This document shows, piece after piece, positions 18,979 to 27,033 of a stretch of DNA of 64,000 bases; the first letter of the stretch is position 1, and every line of letters starts with the position of its first letter. The notes under the pieces were generated by a model. It was not told where the DNA came from, did no database searches, and worked only from the letters and a program-made list of their open reading frames with translations. The translations under genes and the position numbers were made by a program. Source of the DNA: Lysinibacillus sp. ZYM-1 (lineage in GTDB: Bacteria; Bacillota; Bacilli; Bacillales_A; Planococcaceae); contig NZ_KQ465106.1 in the NCBI RefSeq assembly GCF_001308875.1, positions 248,001 through 312,000 on the forward strand. Direction: 5' to 3'.

Positions 18979-19053
18979 AAAGAAACCTCCATTCATTATC
19001 TATACGAGTCTGTCATCAATGAGGTTTCACAAAATTAAAGGAGGAGGAAAGTT

Positions 19054-19524
19054 TTGAGCTATCGTATTAAAACAATCACACAAGAACAAGCAGAAGATAT
19101 TGCATATAACTGGCATTATGAAGGCGACTATTCCTTTTATGATATGGAAGCCGGTCAGGAGGATTTACAAGCATTTCTCAATCCGAAAATAAGAGGTGAT
19201 TCCATTTTTGCTGTGACCAAAAACTATGAATTAGTTGCTTTTTTTAGCATCACGACTGTTGCTGAACGAACAATGGAGATTGGTTTAGGAATGAAACCTA
19301 GCCTTACAGGAAAAGGATTAGGCTTTGATTTTCTAAAAAATGCCATCGATTTTGTTATGATATACTATCCATGCGAAAAGATCACTTTATCTGTTGCCAC
19401 ATTTAATCTACGAGCAATCAAGCTATATCGCAAGGTAGGATTTAAAGACACCCATACTTATATGCAGGCAACAAATGGTGGTGTCTATGAATTTTTAAAA
19501 ATGGACTATACAAAAGGCTACTGA
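19054..19524 (+). CDS. GNAT family N-acetyltransferase
   Basis: A 156-residue acetyl-CoA-dependent transferase. Motif A is IGLGMKPSLTGKGLGFDFLK (about residues 83-102), followed by VATFNLRAIKLYRKVGF (motif B). The target is unknown; it may be a small amine or a ribosomal N-terminus. The TTG start has AAAGGAGGAGG upstream. Confidence 0.88.
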   Translation: MSYRIKTITQEQAEDIAYNWHYEGDYSFYDMEAGQEDLQAFLNPKIRGDSIFAVTKNYELVAFFSITTVAERTMEIGLGMKPSLTGKGLGFDFLKNAIDFVMIYYPCEKITLSVATFNLRAIKLYRKVGFKDTHTYMQATNGGVYEFLKMDYTKGY

Positions 19525-19559
19525 AAAGAGACAAGAATCTCGCTTTCAGTAGCCTTTCT
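19513..19559. terminator. Bidirectional terminator between GNAT gene and dctP
   Basis: AAAGGCTACTGAAA pairs with TTTCAGTAGCCTTT around a 17-base loop. It overlaps the last codons of the GNAT gene and lies before the dctP stop. Confidence 0.88.
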
Positions 19560-19565
19560 ATCTAT

Positions 19566-20825
19566 TTATGGTTGTGTAATTTGTCCTGAAAGAGCACGTT
19601 TTTCCTGCTCTGTATCAAATTCTTTCTCCATTTTTGAAACGACCACTGTTGCCACACCATTACCAATAAGGTTTGTAACCGCACGAGCTTCTGACATGAA
19701 ACGGTCAACCCCAATTAGTAATGCAATCCCTTCTACTGGAATCATCGGAAATGCTGCTAATGTCGCAGCAAGTGTAATAAAACCAGAGCCTGTTACGCCT
19801 GCAGCACCTTTAGAAGTAAGCATTAAAATGGCCAGTAATGTAATTTGATGCCAGATATCTAAATCAACCCCGTAAGCTTGTGCAATAAATATGGCAGCCA
19901 TCGATAAGTATATGGATGTTCCATCTAAGTTAAACGAATAACCTGTTGGTATAACTAGCCCCACTACTTGCTTAGAACAGCCATAATTTTCTAATTTACG
20001 CATCATGGAAGGTAAGGCTGATTCGGATGAAGATGTACCAATAACGATAAAAATTTCATCTTTAATGTATTTAATAAATTTGAAAATACTAAAACCGAAG
20101 TAACGTGTAATCAATCCGATAATCACAACGATAAAAATAAACATCGTGATATAGACGGATAGCATTAAAAATCCTAAGTTGCCAAGAGATTTAAGTCCAA
20201 AGTTACCGATTGTATAACTCATGGCACCAAATGCACCAATAGGCGAAATTTTCATTACCATGTTAACGATTTTAAAGAAGATATCAGCAACTTGTTCAAA
20301 AAATTTAATAACTGGTTTAGCAGGTTCCCCAATCGCCGCCGCTGCTAAACCAAATAATACTGCTGAAAATAAGACAGGTAATAATTCACCATTTGCGAGA
20401 GCTCCTACTACATTATCAGGGATAATTTGCATAATAAATGCACCCAAGCCGTGTTCTGCCGCAGCAGCATCTGTATATTGAGAGACATCTGCCCCATTGG
20501 CAGCATCTGTATTAAAGCCTTTACCTGGCTGCACAATATTGACAACAATAAGGCCGATTGCCAAGGCAAATGTTGAGACAATTTCAAAATATAGTAAAGC
20601 TTTTCCCCCAATTTTCCCAACCTTTTTGACATCACCCATACTACCAATACCAATCACAACCGTTAAAAAGATAATCGGTGCAATTAACATTTTAATTAGT
20701 TTGATAAATATATCCGCTAATATTTTTAGTTTTGCCCCAAACTCTGGGAATATTGCACCTACTATGATTCCTAGTACAATAGCAATCAATACTTGTACTG
20801 TTAAGTTTTTAAAATTTATACGCAT
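19566..20825 (-). CDS. dctP: C4-dicarboxylate/proton (sodium) symporter, DAACS family
   Basis: A 419-residue transporter with eight membrane helices and two re-entrant loops. The serine-rich first loop GTSSSESALPSMMRKL and the substrate/cation motif NLDGTSIYLSMAAIFIAQA are diagnostic of the GltP/DctA family. It takes up succinate, fumarate or malate. B. subtilis DctP is encoded beside dctBSR, as here. GGGGGAG precedes the ATG. A perfect cre site overlaps the expected transcript start, so glucose repression is likely. Confidence 0.94.
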   Translation of the reverse strand: MRINFKNLTVQVLIAIVLGIIVGAIFPEFGAKLKILADIFIKLIKMLIAPIIFLTVVIGIGSMGDVKKVGKIGGKALLYFEIVSTFALAIGLIVVNIVQPGKGFNTDAANGADVSQYTDAAAAEHGLGAFIMQIIPDNVVGALANGELLPVLFSAVLFGLAAAAIGEPAKPVIKFFEQVADIFFKIVNMVMKISPIGAFGAMSYTIGNFGLKSLGNLGFLMLSVYITMFIFIVVIIGLITRYFGFSIFKFIKYIKDEIFIVIGTSSSESALPSMMRKLENYGCSKQVVGLVIPTGYSFNLDGTSIYLSMAAIFIAQAYGVDLDIWHQITLLAILMLTSKGAAGVTGSGFITLAATLAAFPMIPVEGIALLIGVDRFMSEARAVTNLIGNGVATVVVSKMEKEFDTEQEKRALSGQITQP

Positions 20826-20858
20826 ATAGTTCTCCCCCTACAACATCTATGAATATTG

Positions 20859-20873
20859 TGTGAACGCTTTCAT
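20859..20873 (-). promoter_or_regulatory. cre site (CcpA operator) of dctP
   Basis: The minus-strand sequence ATGAAAGCGTTCACA fits the Bacillus cre consensus WTGNAANCGNWNNCW at every position. A -10-like TATGAT at 20880-20885 puts the transcript start inside the cre, so CcpA binding should block initiation. Confidence 0.85.
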
Positions 20874-20931
20874 GTGGATATCATAGCTGAAATTTTCCGA
20901 CAATAGTTTTTATGACCGTAATGGTTCTATT

Positions 20932-20949
20932 GTTCATTTTGTTCATTTT
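20932..20949. repeat. Tandem direct repeat upstream of dctP
   Basis: Two copies of GTTCATTTT abut here, and a related GTTCTATT lies eight bases before. They sit about 47-65 bases upstream of the putative dctP -10, where an activator such as DctR would bind. Confidence 0.5.
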
Positions 20950-21037
20950 TCAGTGAGGGGAATGACAAATGCAGTAATAGCAATGGTTTTATGCTGTTTT
21001 ATAGTAGTTTTAGCTTTTTGAAATCTATTGTAATACA

Positions 21038-21072
21038 AGAGAAAAGATCCCTACGATGTGTAAGGATCTATC
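21038..21072 (-). terminator. Terminator of dctB
   Basis: On the minus strand AGATCC-TTAC pairs with GTAG-GGATCT, and TTTTCTCTT follows. dctB and dctP are therefore probably separate transcripts. Confidence 0.78.
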
Positions 21073-21089
21073 ATTAATGACCAAAAGTA

Positions 21090-22139
21090 TTAGGGTGCAA
21101 CAATTTTTTCAATCTCTGTTAAGATAGCATCTTTTTGTATTTGAGTCTTATAAAAATCATAGACAGGCGCGAGCTGCTCTTTAAAGCGCTGTCTTTCATG
21201 AGGACTCATTGTATAAACATCAAAATCATCTTGCTGTTTAAGCTTTAGCATATCTTGTTCATTCATATGGGCAGCCTGTTCAAATTGCCAATCCGTTGTT
21301 TCCTTCATAGCCGCCAACAATTGATGCTGAATTTTTACAGGTAAGGAATCCCAAAAACTTTCATTCATTAATACCGCATATCCTAAAATCCCATGTTGTG
21401 TGATCGTCATGTGTTTTTGTACTTTGTAGAAACCTTTAGAATAGATATTAGAGGCTGTATTTTCCTGTGCATCGATCGCGTGTTTCTCTAAGTCTGTGAA
21501 AACCTCGCTGAAAGAAATCGGGATAGGTGTTGCATTCAAAACTTCAAATTGCTTTTCCAATGTTTTACTCGGCATTGTGCGAACACGTAAACCCTGTAAA
21601 TCTTCAAATGTATGAATGGGATGATCGACAGAGGTTAGGTGCTTAAAACCGTTGTACCAAAAGCCGAGTCCCTTAATATGAACTGGTTCTAGCTCATTTA
21701 ATAATTGTTCACCAATTGTACCTGTCAGAACTTCTTGTACTTCTTCATCTGTATTAAACAGGTAGGGTAAATCAAGAACTTGCCAATTTGGAACATAAGT
21801 TGTCATCTTAGAAAAGGTAGGGATAATCATTTCTACGTCTCCCTTTTGTAAAGCTTGAAACTCATTTTCATCATTGAATAATGAGGAATTGGAGTAAACA
21901 TGCACTTTGACTTTCCCTTTCGTTTTTTCTTCTACTAATTCAGCAAATTTATTGGCAGCCTGTCCTTTTGGTGTATTTTCAGCTACTACATGACTTAAAT
22001 GAATGGTAATTTGTGTGTCTAATCCCTTTTGCTCATCATCATAAGGGAGCGGCTTGGCGAAAAGTAAGCCTTGTTGAACACTGATGGTGATCACTAAAAT
22101 TAAGACAGTTACAATCGTTCCTATAATAAATTTTTTCAT
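21090..22139 (-). CDS. dctB: TRAP-type C4-dicarboxylate binding protein DctB
   Basis: A 349-residue DctP-family solute-binding protein with an N-terminal export/anchor helix (residues 4-24). Motifs include SHVVAENTPKGQAANKFAELVEEKTKGKVKV, then LGFWYNGFKHLT and the ligand-carboxylate region LRVRTMPSKTLEKQF. No TRAP membrane subunits are nearby. In B. subtilis such a protein assists the DctS sensor rather than a TRAP pump, and its position divergent to dctS supports that here. GGGTG precedes the ATG. Confidence 0.93.
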   Translation of the reverse strand: MKKFIIGTIVTVLILVITISVQQGLLFAKPLPYDDEQKGLDTQITIHLSHVVAENTPKGQAANKFAELVEEKTKGKVKVHVYSNSSLFNDENEFQALQKGDVEMIIPTFSKMTTYVPNWQVLDLPYLFNTDEEVQEVLTGTIGEQLLNELEPVHIKGLGFWYNGFKHLTSVDHPIHTFEDLQGLRVRTMPSKTLEKQFEVLNATPIPISFSEVFTDLEKHAIDAQENTASNIYSKGFYKVQKHMTITQHGILGYAVLMNESFWDSLPVKIQHQLLAAMKETTDWQFEQAAHMNEQDMLKLKQQDDFDVYTMSPHERQRFKEQLAPVYDFYKTQIQKDAILTEIEKIVAP

Positions 22140-22230
22140 TGATTACACCCAATTAATTCGTATTTTCTATTGTTTTTGTTATTCTAACATATGGAGTAAG
22201 CTAAAATATAGTAGGAGGGAGGCGGTCATC

Positions 22231-23832
22231 TTGAAATTCCAGAAGTTATCGATGCAAAGAAAAATTATGTCGCTGACTTTTTTTATTCTAATGCTTTCCT
22301 TTAGTATTGGTGGTACTTTTTTATTGGGATTTGTGATGAATGAACAAAAAACAAAACTTAGTGATCAAGCATTACTAGTAGCCAAAACAGTCTCACAGCT
22401 TCCCGAAATAAAAACCTATATTGCCCATGAAAACATGGAAGAGGCAATACAACATATTAACCCTGTAGTGGAAGAAATCCGCGATATAAATGGTGCCCAA
22501 TATATTGTGGTTCTAGATATGCAAAGACGGAAATATTCTCATCCGAATAGAGAGGAACTTGGGGGCATTTCGCAATCTGTTGATTTAAACGCCGCTTTTT
22601 CCGAACATTATTATACGTCAATCGCGCATGGGGAGCATGGCAACATGGTTCGCGCTTTTGTACCAGTTATGAACAATCAAGGACAGCAGATAGGTGTTAC
22701 GGTAGTTGGATATAGTGTTCTGACGGTAGTGGAATTACTGCAATCGATGCAAACAGAGCTCGTCATTACCTTAGGATTATCATTAATCTTTAGTGTATGG
22801 GGTGCGCGAACATTAGGGTTACATATGAAAAAGCAAATGTTTGGATTAGAGCCCCATGAAATTGCCAAAATGTATGTAGAACGTACGGAAACCTTTAATG
22901 CGATGCATGAAGGTATCATTGCCATCGATAATGATTTGACCATTACGATTTTCAATGAAAAAGCCTGTGAAATACTTGGGGTTCACGAAAAACCATCTAG
23001 ATTGATCGGTCAGAAAATTTTTCATGTCTTGCCGGATACAAGACTACCCGAAATTTTGGAGCTTGATCAACCACTATTTAATCGTGAGCTATATATTAAT
23101 GATCATAGTATTATGAGTAATCGCATTCCCATACAGGTCAATGGAGAAACCGTTGGAGCAGTGGCCATGTTTAAAGATCGTACAGAAGTGAAAAAGCTTG
23201 CTGAAGAACTAACAGGAGTAAGAGCATTTGTCCAAGCTCTTCGTGTGCAAACACATGAGCATAAAAATAAATTGCATACGATAGCCGGACTTTTACAGCT
23301 TGGCCATCATGATCAGGCATTGTCCTACTTGACGCAGGTGAAGGAAGAACACGATGAGATTACCAACTTTTTAAATGAACGTATTAAGAATGAAAATATT
23401 TCAGGACTATTACTTAGTAAAATTTCCTATGCCAAAGAACAAGGAATCCGACTGGAAATTGACCGTGAGAGCCGTTTAACATCCTTTCCACCTAATTTAG
23501 ATCATCATGATTTCGTTATTCTATTTGGTAATTTAATTGAAAATGCCTTTGATGCATTAAGGGATACACAGGGGAAGGAAAAGGTGATTCATGTTTCTGT
23601 CGATGAAGATGAGGATGTTCTAGCCATCCTTGTAACGGATAACGGTGTTGGCATGACAGATGAGATCAAGTATCATATTTTTGACAATGGCTATTCAACA
23701 AAAGAGAAAAACTATAGAGGAATAGGGCTATTTTTAATAAAAGAGATTGTTGAAAAAGGACAAGGTGACATTGAAGTCATCAGCGAACCAAATAAAGGGA
23801 CTAGTTTTTTATTAACTTTTTACTATTCTTAA
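22231..23832 (+). CDS. dctS: Sensor histidine kinase DctS (CitA/DcuS type)
   Basis: A 533-residue membrane kinase. Two helices (about residues 13-34 and 172-193) enclose an extracellular PASTA-free sensor domain of the DcuS/CitA type. A cytoplasmic PAS (MHEGIIAIDNDLTITIFNEKACEIL), a phospho-acceptor region (RVQTHEHKNKLHTIAGLLQ) and an ATPase domain (N-box NLIENAFDAL, G-boxes DNGVGM and RGIGLFLIKEIV) follow. With DctR it should switch on dicarboxylate transport. The TTG at 22231 fits the GGAGGGAGGCGG site. The open frame extends upstream over the dctB start but has no ribosome site there. Confidence 0.93.
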   Translation: MKFQKLSMQRKIMSLTFFILMLSFSIGGTFLLGFVMNEQKTKLSDQALLVAKTVSQLPEIKTYIAHENMEEAIQHINPVVEEIRDINGAQYIVVLDMQRRKYSHPNREELGGISQSVDLNAAFSEHYYTSIAHGEHGNMVRAFVPVMNNQGQQIGVTVVGYSVLTVVELLQSMQTELVITLGLSLIFSVWGARTLGLHMKKQMFGLEPHEIAKMYVERTETFNAMHEGIIAIDNDLTITIFNEKACEILGVHEKPSRLIGQKIFHVLPDTRLPEILELDQPLFNRELYINDHSIMSNRIPIQVNGETVGAVAMFKDRTEVKKLAEELTGVRAFVQALRVQTHEHKNKLHTIAGLLQLGHHDQALSYLTQVKEEHDEITNFLNERIKNENISGLLLSKISYAKEQGIRLEIDRESRLTSFPPNLDHHDFVILFGNLIENAFDALRDTQGKEKVIHVSVDEDEDVLAILVTDNGVGMTDEIKYHIFDNGYSTKEKNYRGIGLFLIKEIVEKGQGDIEVISEPNKGTSFLLTFYYS

Positions 23833-23854
23833 GTATTGAAATGGAGGGCTGATA

Positions 23855-24556
23855 GTGGCACAAATAAAGGTATTATTAATTGAAGATGATCCGATGGTGC
23901 GTGAGGTCAATCGACAATTTATTGAAAAGGTAGAGCATTTTCAAGTGATTGGACAAGCATCAAATGGTTTAGATGGGGTTATGCAAATTCGCCAACATCA
24001 GCCTGATTTAGTATTTATGGACATTTTTATGCCAGAGCAAGATGGCATTACGAGTTTACGTAAAATACGCGAGCTGGATTTACCAGTAGATGTCATCACT
24101 GTAACGGCTGCAAATGATATGGACACAGTGAAGCAGGTACTACATCTAGGTGTCTTTGATTATATTATGAAGCCATTTTCGTTTGAACGTGTCAAAGGGA
24201 CACTTGAAAATTATTTGCGTTTTAAAAAGCAAACACAAACGGAACGGGAGCTCACTCAAGGCGAATTGGATCAATTATTTCATTACCGTGATGGACAAAG
24301 TCAATTGGAGCCATCAGCCTTGTTACAAACAGAAAAAAATCTTCCGAAAGGTTTTAACCGCACAACGCTTGAAAAGGTGGTGCACTTTTTGCAATCAGTA
24401 GATGGTGCATCGGCAGAAGAAGTAGCGAGTGGAATCGGCATTGCTCGTGTCACAGCCAGAAGATATTTAGATTATTTAGAGAAACAAGAAGAAATTACCA
24501 TGGATGTCCATTATGGTGGGATTGGTCGTCCGATAAACTACTATTTTAGTAAATAA
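23855..24556 (+). CDS. dctR: Response regulator DctR (CitB/DcuR type)
   Basis: A 233-residue regulator. The receiver domain has the acidic pair E10-D11 and phospho-acceptor D56 in LVFMDIFMP. The C-terminal helix-turn-helix (ASAEEVASGIGIARVTARRYLDYLEK) is typical of the DcuR/CitB family. It lies 22 bases after dctS in one operon. The likely targets are the dctP promoter and perhaps dctB. Confidence 0.93.
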   Translation: MAQIKVLLIEDDPMVREVNRQFIEKVEHFQVIGQASNGLDGVMQIRQHQPDLVFMDIFMPEQDGITSLRKIRELDLPVDVITVTAANDMDTVKQVLHLGVFDYIMKPFSFERVKGTLENYLRFKKQTQTERELTQGELDQLFHYRDGQSQLEPSALLQTEKNLPKGFNRTTLEKVVHFLQSVDGASAEEVASGIGIARVTARRYLDYLEKQEEITMDVHYGGIGRPINYYFSK

Positions 24557-24598
24557 AGAAAATCCTGATTGTCATAATGGCAACCAGGATTTTCTTTA
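24556..24598. terminator. Bidirectional terminator between dctR and ispH
   Basis: AAGAAAATCCTG pairs with CAGGATTTTCTT around a 17-base loop between the two convergent stops. Confidence 0.88.
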
Positions 24599-24604
24599 TA
24601 ATAA

Positions 24605-25573
24605 TCAATTAGGCATAATTTTATCGACTGGTGTAGGTGTTTTAATCTTCGGTAAAATTTTATCTATTGTCACTGTACGCTTGATAACGTGTGTAGATAT
24701 ATCATTTTCATCAAATTGATCCAGGAAGGAAATAACCTCTTTGACAATCGGTGTTGGTGTTGAAGCACCTGCAGTAACAGCAACTTTATTAATACCTTTT
24801 AACCAATCTATTTTAAGCTCTGAAACGTCCGCAATACGATAGGAAGGTGTTCCAGCGATTTCAACAGAAACTTGCGTTAAACGATTGGAGTTATTCGATT
24901 TAGGGTCGCCTACAACAATCAATAGATCCGCTTCTCCTGCCTGCTGAGCGACAGCTTCTTGACGGACTTGTGTAGCTAAACAAATCTCTTTGTGTACCTC
25001 AATATGAGGGAACTTTTCTTTTAAACTATCCATTAAATGGGCGACATCCCATTGGCTCATTGTCGTTTGATTTGTGACAAGTAATTTATCATTCGTTAAG
25101 TTTAACGCATCAATATCATTGGAAGACTGTACTAAATGGACATGATCAGGCGCAACGCCAATGGCACCCTCAGGTTCAGGATGTCCTTTTTTTCCAATAT
25201 AAATAATATCATAGCCTTCTGCAGATTTTTCACGAATTAAATCGTGGGTAACTGTTACATCAGGACATGTAGCATCAATGGACACTAGGCCTTTTCGCTT
25301 CGCAATTTCACGAATTTCAGGGGAAACACCATGTGCTGTGAAAATCACAGTACCAGATTCAACTTGTTCAATAATTTCTAAGCGATTATCGCCGTCTAAA
25401 GTGATGATACCATCTTCTTCGAACGCGTCTGTGACATGTTTATTATGCACAATCATCCCTAGAATGTAGATAGGTCTTGGTAATGTTTTATCAAGTGCGG
25501 CGTTTCGTGCGATTACCATCGCATCAACAACACCGTAGCAATAGCCACGTGGATTAATTTTTAATACTTGCAT
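24605..25573 (-). CDS. ispH: 4-hydroxy-3-methylbut-2-enyl diphosphate reductase
   Basis: A 322-residue iron-sulfur enzyme, the last step of the MEP isoprenoid pathway. The three cluster cysteines are C12 (GYCYGV), C103 (DATCPDVT) and C198 (KEICLATQ). TAHGVSPE and the SNNSNRL loop are also diagnostic. The ATG at 25573 has GGAG eight bases upstream. yqfQ lies upstream, as in B. subtilis. ispG is about 31 kb away in the same window. Confidence 0.96.
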   Translation of the reverse strand: MQVLKINPRGYCYGVVDAMVIARNAALDKTLPRPIYILGMIVHNKHVTDAFEEDGIITLDGDNRLEIIEQVESGTVIFTAHGVSPEIREIAKRKGLVSIDATCPDVTVTHDLIREKSAEGYDIIYIGKKGHPEPEGAIGVAPDHVHLVQSSNDIDALNLTNDKLLVTNQTTMSQWDVAHLMDSLKEKFPHIEVHKEICLATQVRQEAVAQQAGEADLLIVVGDPKSNNSNRLTQVSVEIAGTPSYRIADVSELKIDWLKGINKVAVTAGASTPTPIVKEVISFLDQFDENDISTHVIKRTVTIDKILPKIKTPTPVDKIMPN

Positions 25574-25646
25574 GGTTGTGACTCCTTTCAAGCTTACCTA
25601 CCTACATTATAACGGACAGGGACGGCGAATACAAAGAAACGTTCAT

Positions 25647-26144
25647 TTACATAGGTGGCTGGAAAATACGTGGTTTAGATGGAAGTGGTTCAGGAGGCGA
25701 AAATGATGCACTTTGCCTTGCCGATCGATTACTTCCTGTAGCAGATTTACTTTCACTTCCTGTACGATTAGTGGCAGCTGCTCCACCTCCAGTTGAAGGA
25801 AGTCCTTGGAATCCTTTATATAATTTTAATAAGGACGGTATATTTTTAACCATTGGCATCGCTTGTTGGATATAAGGAGTATAAGTTTTGGCGGAATTGA
25901 ATAAGCTGTTTGCTTGTTGTAAAAATGACCCGATTTTAGACGGTTCTTGCACAGGTGGCATCGGCATTTGTCCTCCAAAGGTACCTATTCCATGTGCCAT
26001 TGGAAAGCCGCCTGGAATTCGTGGTTGAGCAGGGAAGCCTCCAGGCGGGAAAAAGGACTGCGGTGACATCTGTGGTGGTGTTGGCATGGGCATTCTCATG
26101 CCACCGGGATACATAGGGTATGGATAAGGGTGTCGAAATACCAT
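25647..26144 (-). CDS. yqfQ: YqfQ-like proline/glycine/methionine-rich protein (VrrA/YqfQ family)
   Basis: A 165-residue protein. The first ~65 residues are low-complexity, rich in Pro, Gly, Met and Phe. A short conserved core follows (IGSFLQQANSLFNSAKTYTPYIQQAMPMVKNIPSLLKLYKGFQ), then a Ser/Thr-rich tail. The core and the position upstream of ispH match the VrrA/YqfQ family. The function is unknown; a spore or cell-surface role has been suggested for relatives. GGAG precedes the ATG. Confidence 0.85.
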   Translation of the reverse strand: MVFRHPYPYPMYPGGMRMPMPTPPQMSPQSFFPPGGFPAQPRIPGGFPMAHGIGTFGGQMPMPPVQEPSKIGSFLQQANSLFNSAKTYTPYIQQAMPMVKNIPSLLKLYKGFQGLPSTGGGAAATNRTGSESKSATGSNRSARQSASFSPPEPLPSKPRIFQPPM

Positions 26145-26264
26145 AATGATCTCCTTTCTACTTGTTTTTCATTGATGACATACCTGATTATAGCTATGAT
26201 ATGCAGAGGCTAATGGGAGGGTGCGATAAAGATAAATAAAACGAAAAGTATGTATGAGGCTAAT

Positions 26265-26304
26265 TTATTAATGAAAGAGCAGAAGTGGAAATAAACCTTC
26301 TGCT
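26265..26304 (-). terminator. Terminator of kdpDE
   Basis: On the minus strand AGCAGAAG pairs with CTTCTGCT (26278-26304) around an 11-base loop, with a T-rich CTTTCATT tail. Confidence 0.7.
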
Positions 26305-26319
26305 ACTATCATCTTTAAC

Positions 26320-27027
26320 TTATTCATCATCATGATAGCGAAGCATTCGATAGCCGATCCGCACATGTGTCTGAATGAGTTTAGGTTGTGCGGGGTTATC
26401 TTCTATTTTTTTTCGAAGTGTAGCCATAAACACTCGTAAACTTGGAATATCTGATTGAAGAGCGTTATGCCAGATTTCTTTTAAAATAAAATTATGAGTT
26501 AAAACTTTCCCAACATGCTTGGATAAAATAACTAAAAGTTTATATTCAATCGGAGTCACATGTATTTCTTTTCCATTCACTAATACTGTATTATCAACAT
26601 AATTAATTTGAAGATAACCATTTGTGAAAGTTGAATTTTCTTGTTCTGGTGGATGTTCAAAGGCCATTCTTCTTAATGCAACACGAATTCGTGCTAATAA
26701 TTCCTCCACACTAAATGGCTTAGTTACATAATCATCTGCACCTGCATCCAAAGCATTAATTTTATCATATTCTTCCCCACGCGCACTGACTACAATAATG
26801 GGCGTTTGGGTCCAACTTCTAATTTTTGTAATAAGCTCTACGCCATCTATGTCTGGTAGTCCTAAATCCAAAATAAAAACATCTGGTTTCAAGGTAATAG
26901 CCTTTTGAAGTGCACTACTACCATCTTGTGCAATATCGAATTCATAATGTTGGGTAGCTAATGTCATTTTAATTAAATTGGCAATGGCCACATCATCTTC
27001 TACTACTAGAATTCGTTTACTCATCAA
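26320..27027 (-). CDS. kdpE: Response regulator KdpE
   Basis: A 235-residue OmpR/PhoB-type regulator. The receiver domain has phospho-acceptor Asp in DVFILDLGLPDIDG and a conserved Lys in YVTKPFSVEEL. The C-terminal winged helix (VTPIEYKLLVILSKHVGKVL ... LRVFMATLRKKIEDN) binds DNA. It activates kdpFABC. The frame opens with TTG-ATG; GGAG lies nine bases before the TTG, so either could be used. It follows kdpD by six bases. Confidence 0.96.
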   Translation of the reverse strand: MMSKRILVVEDDVAIANLIKMTLATQHYEFDIAQDGSSALQKAITLKPDVFILDLGLPDIDGVELITKIRSWTQTPIIVVSARGEEYDKINALDAGADDYVTKPFSVEELLARIRVALRRMAFEHPPEQENSTFTNGYLQINYVDNTVLVNGKEIHVTPIEYKLLVILSKHVGKVLTHNFILKEIWHNALQSDIPSLRVFMATLRKKIEDNPAQPKLIQTHVRIGYRMLRYHDDE

Positions 27028-27033
27028 ATATCA

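Noticed and set aside
22084..22230. N-terminal extension of the dctS frame over the dctB start
   Set aside because: No ribosome site, and it overlaps the divergent gene. The TTG at 22231 has a strong site and gives a normal membrane-helix N-terminus.
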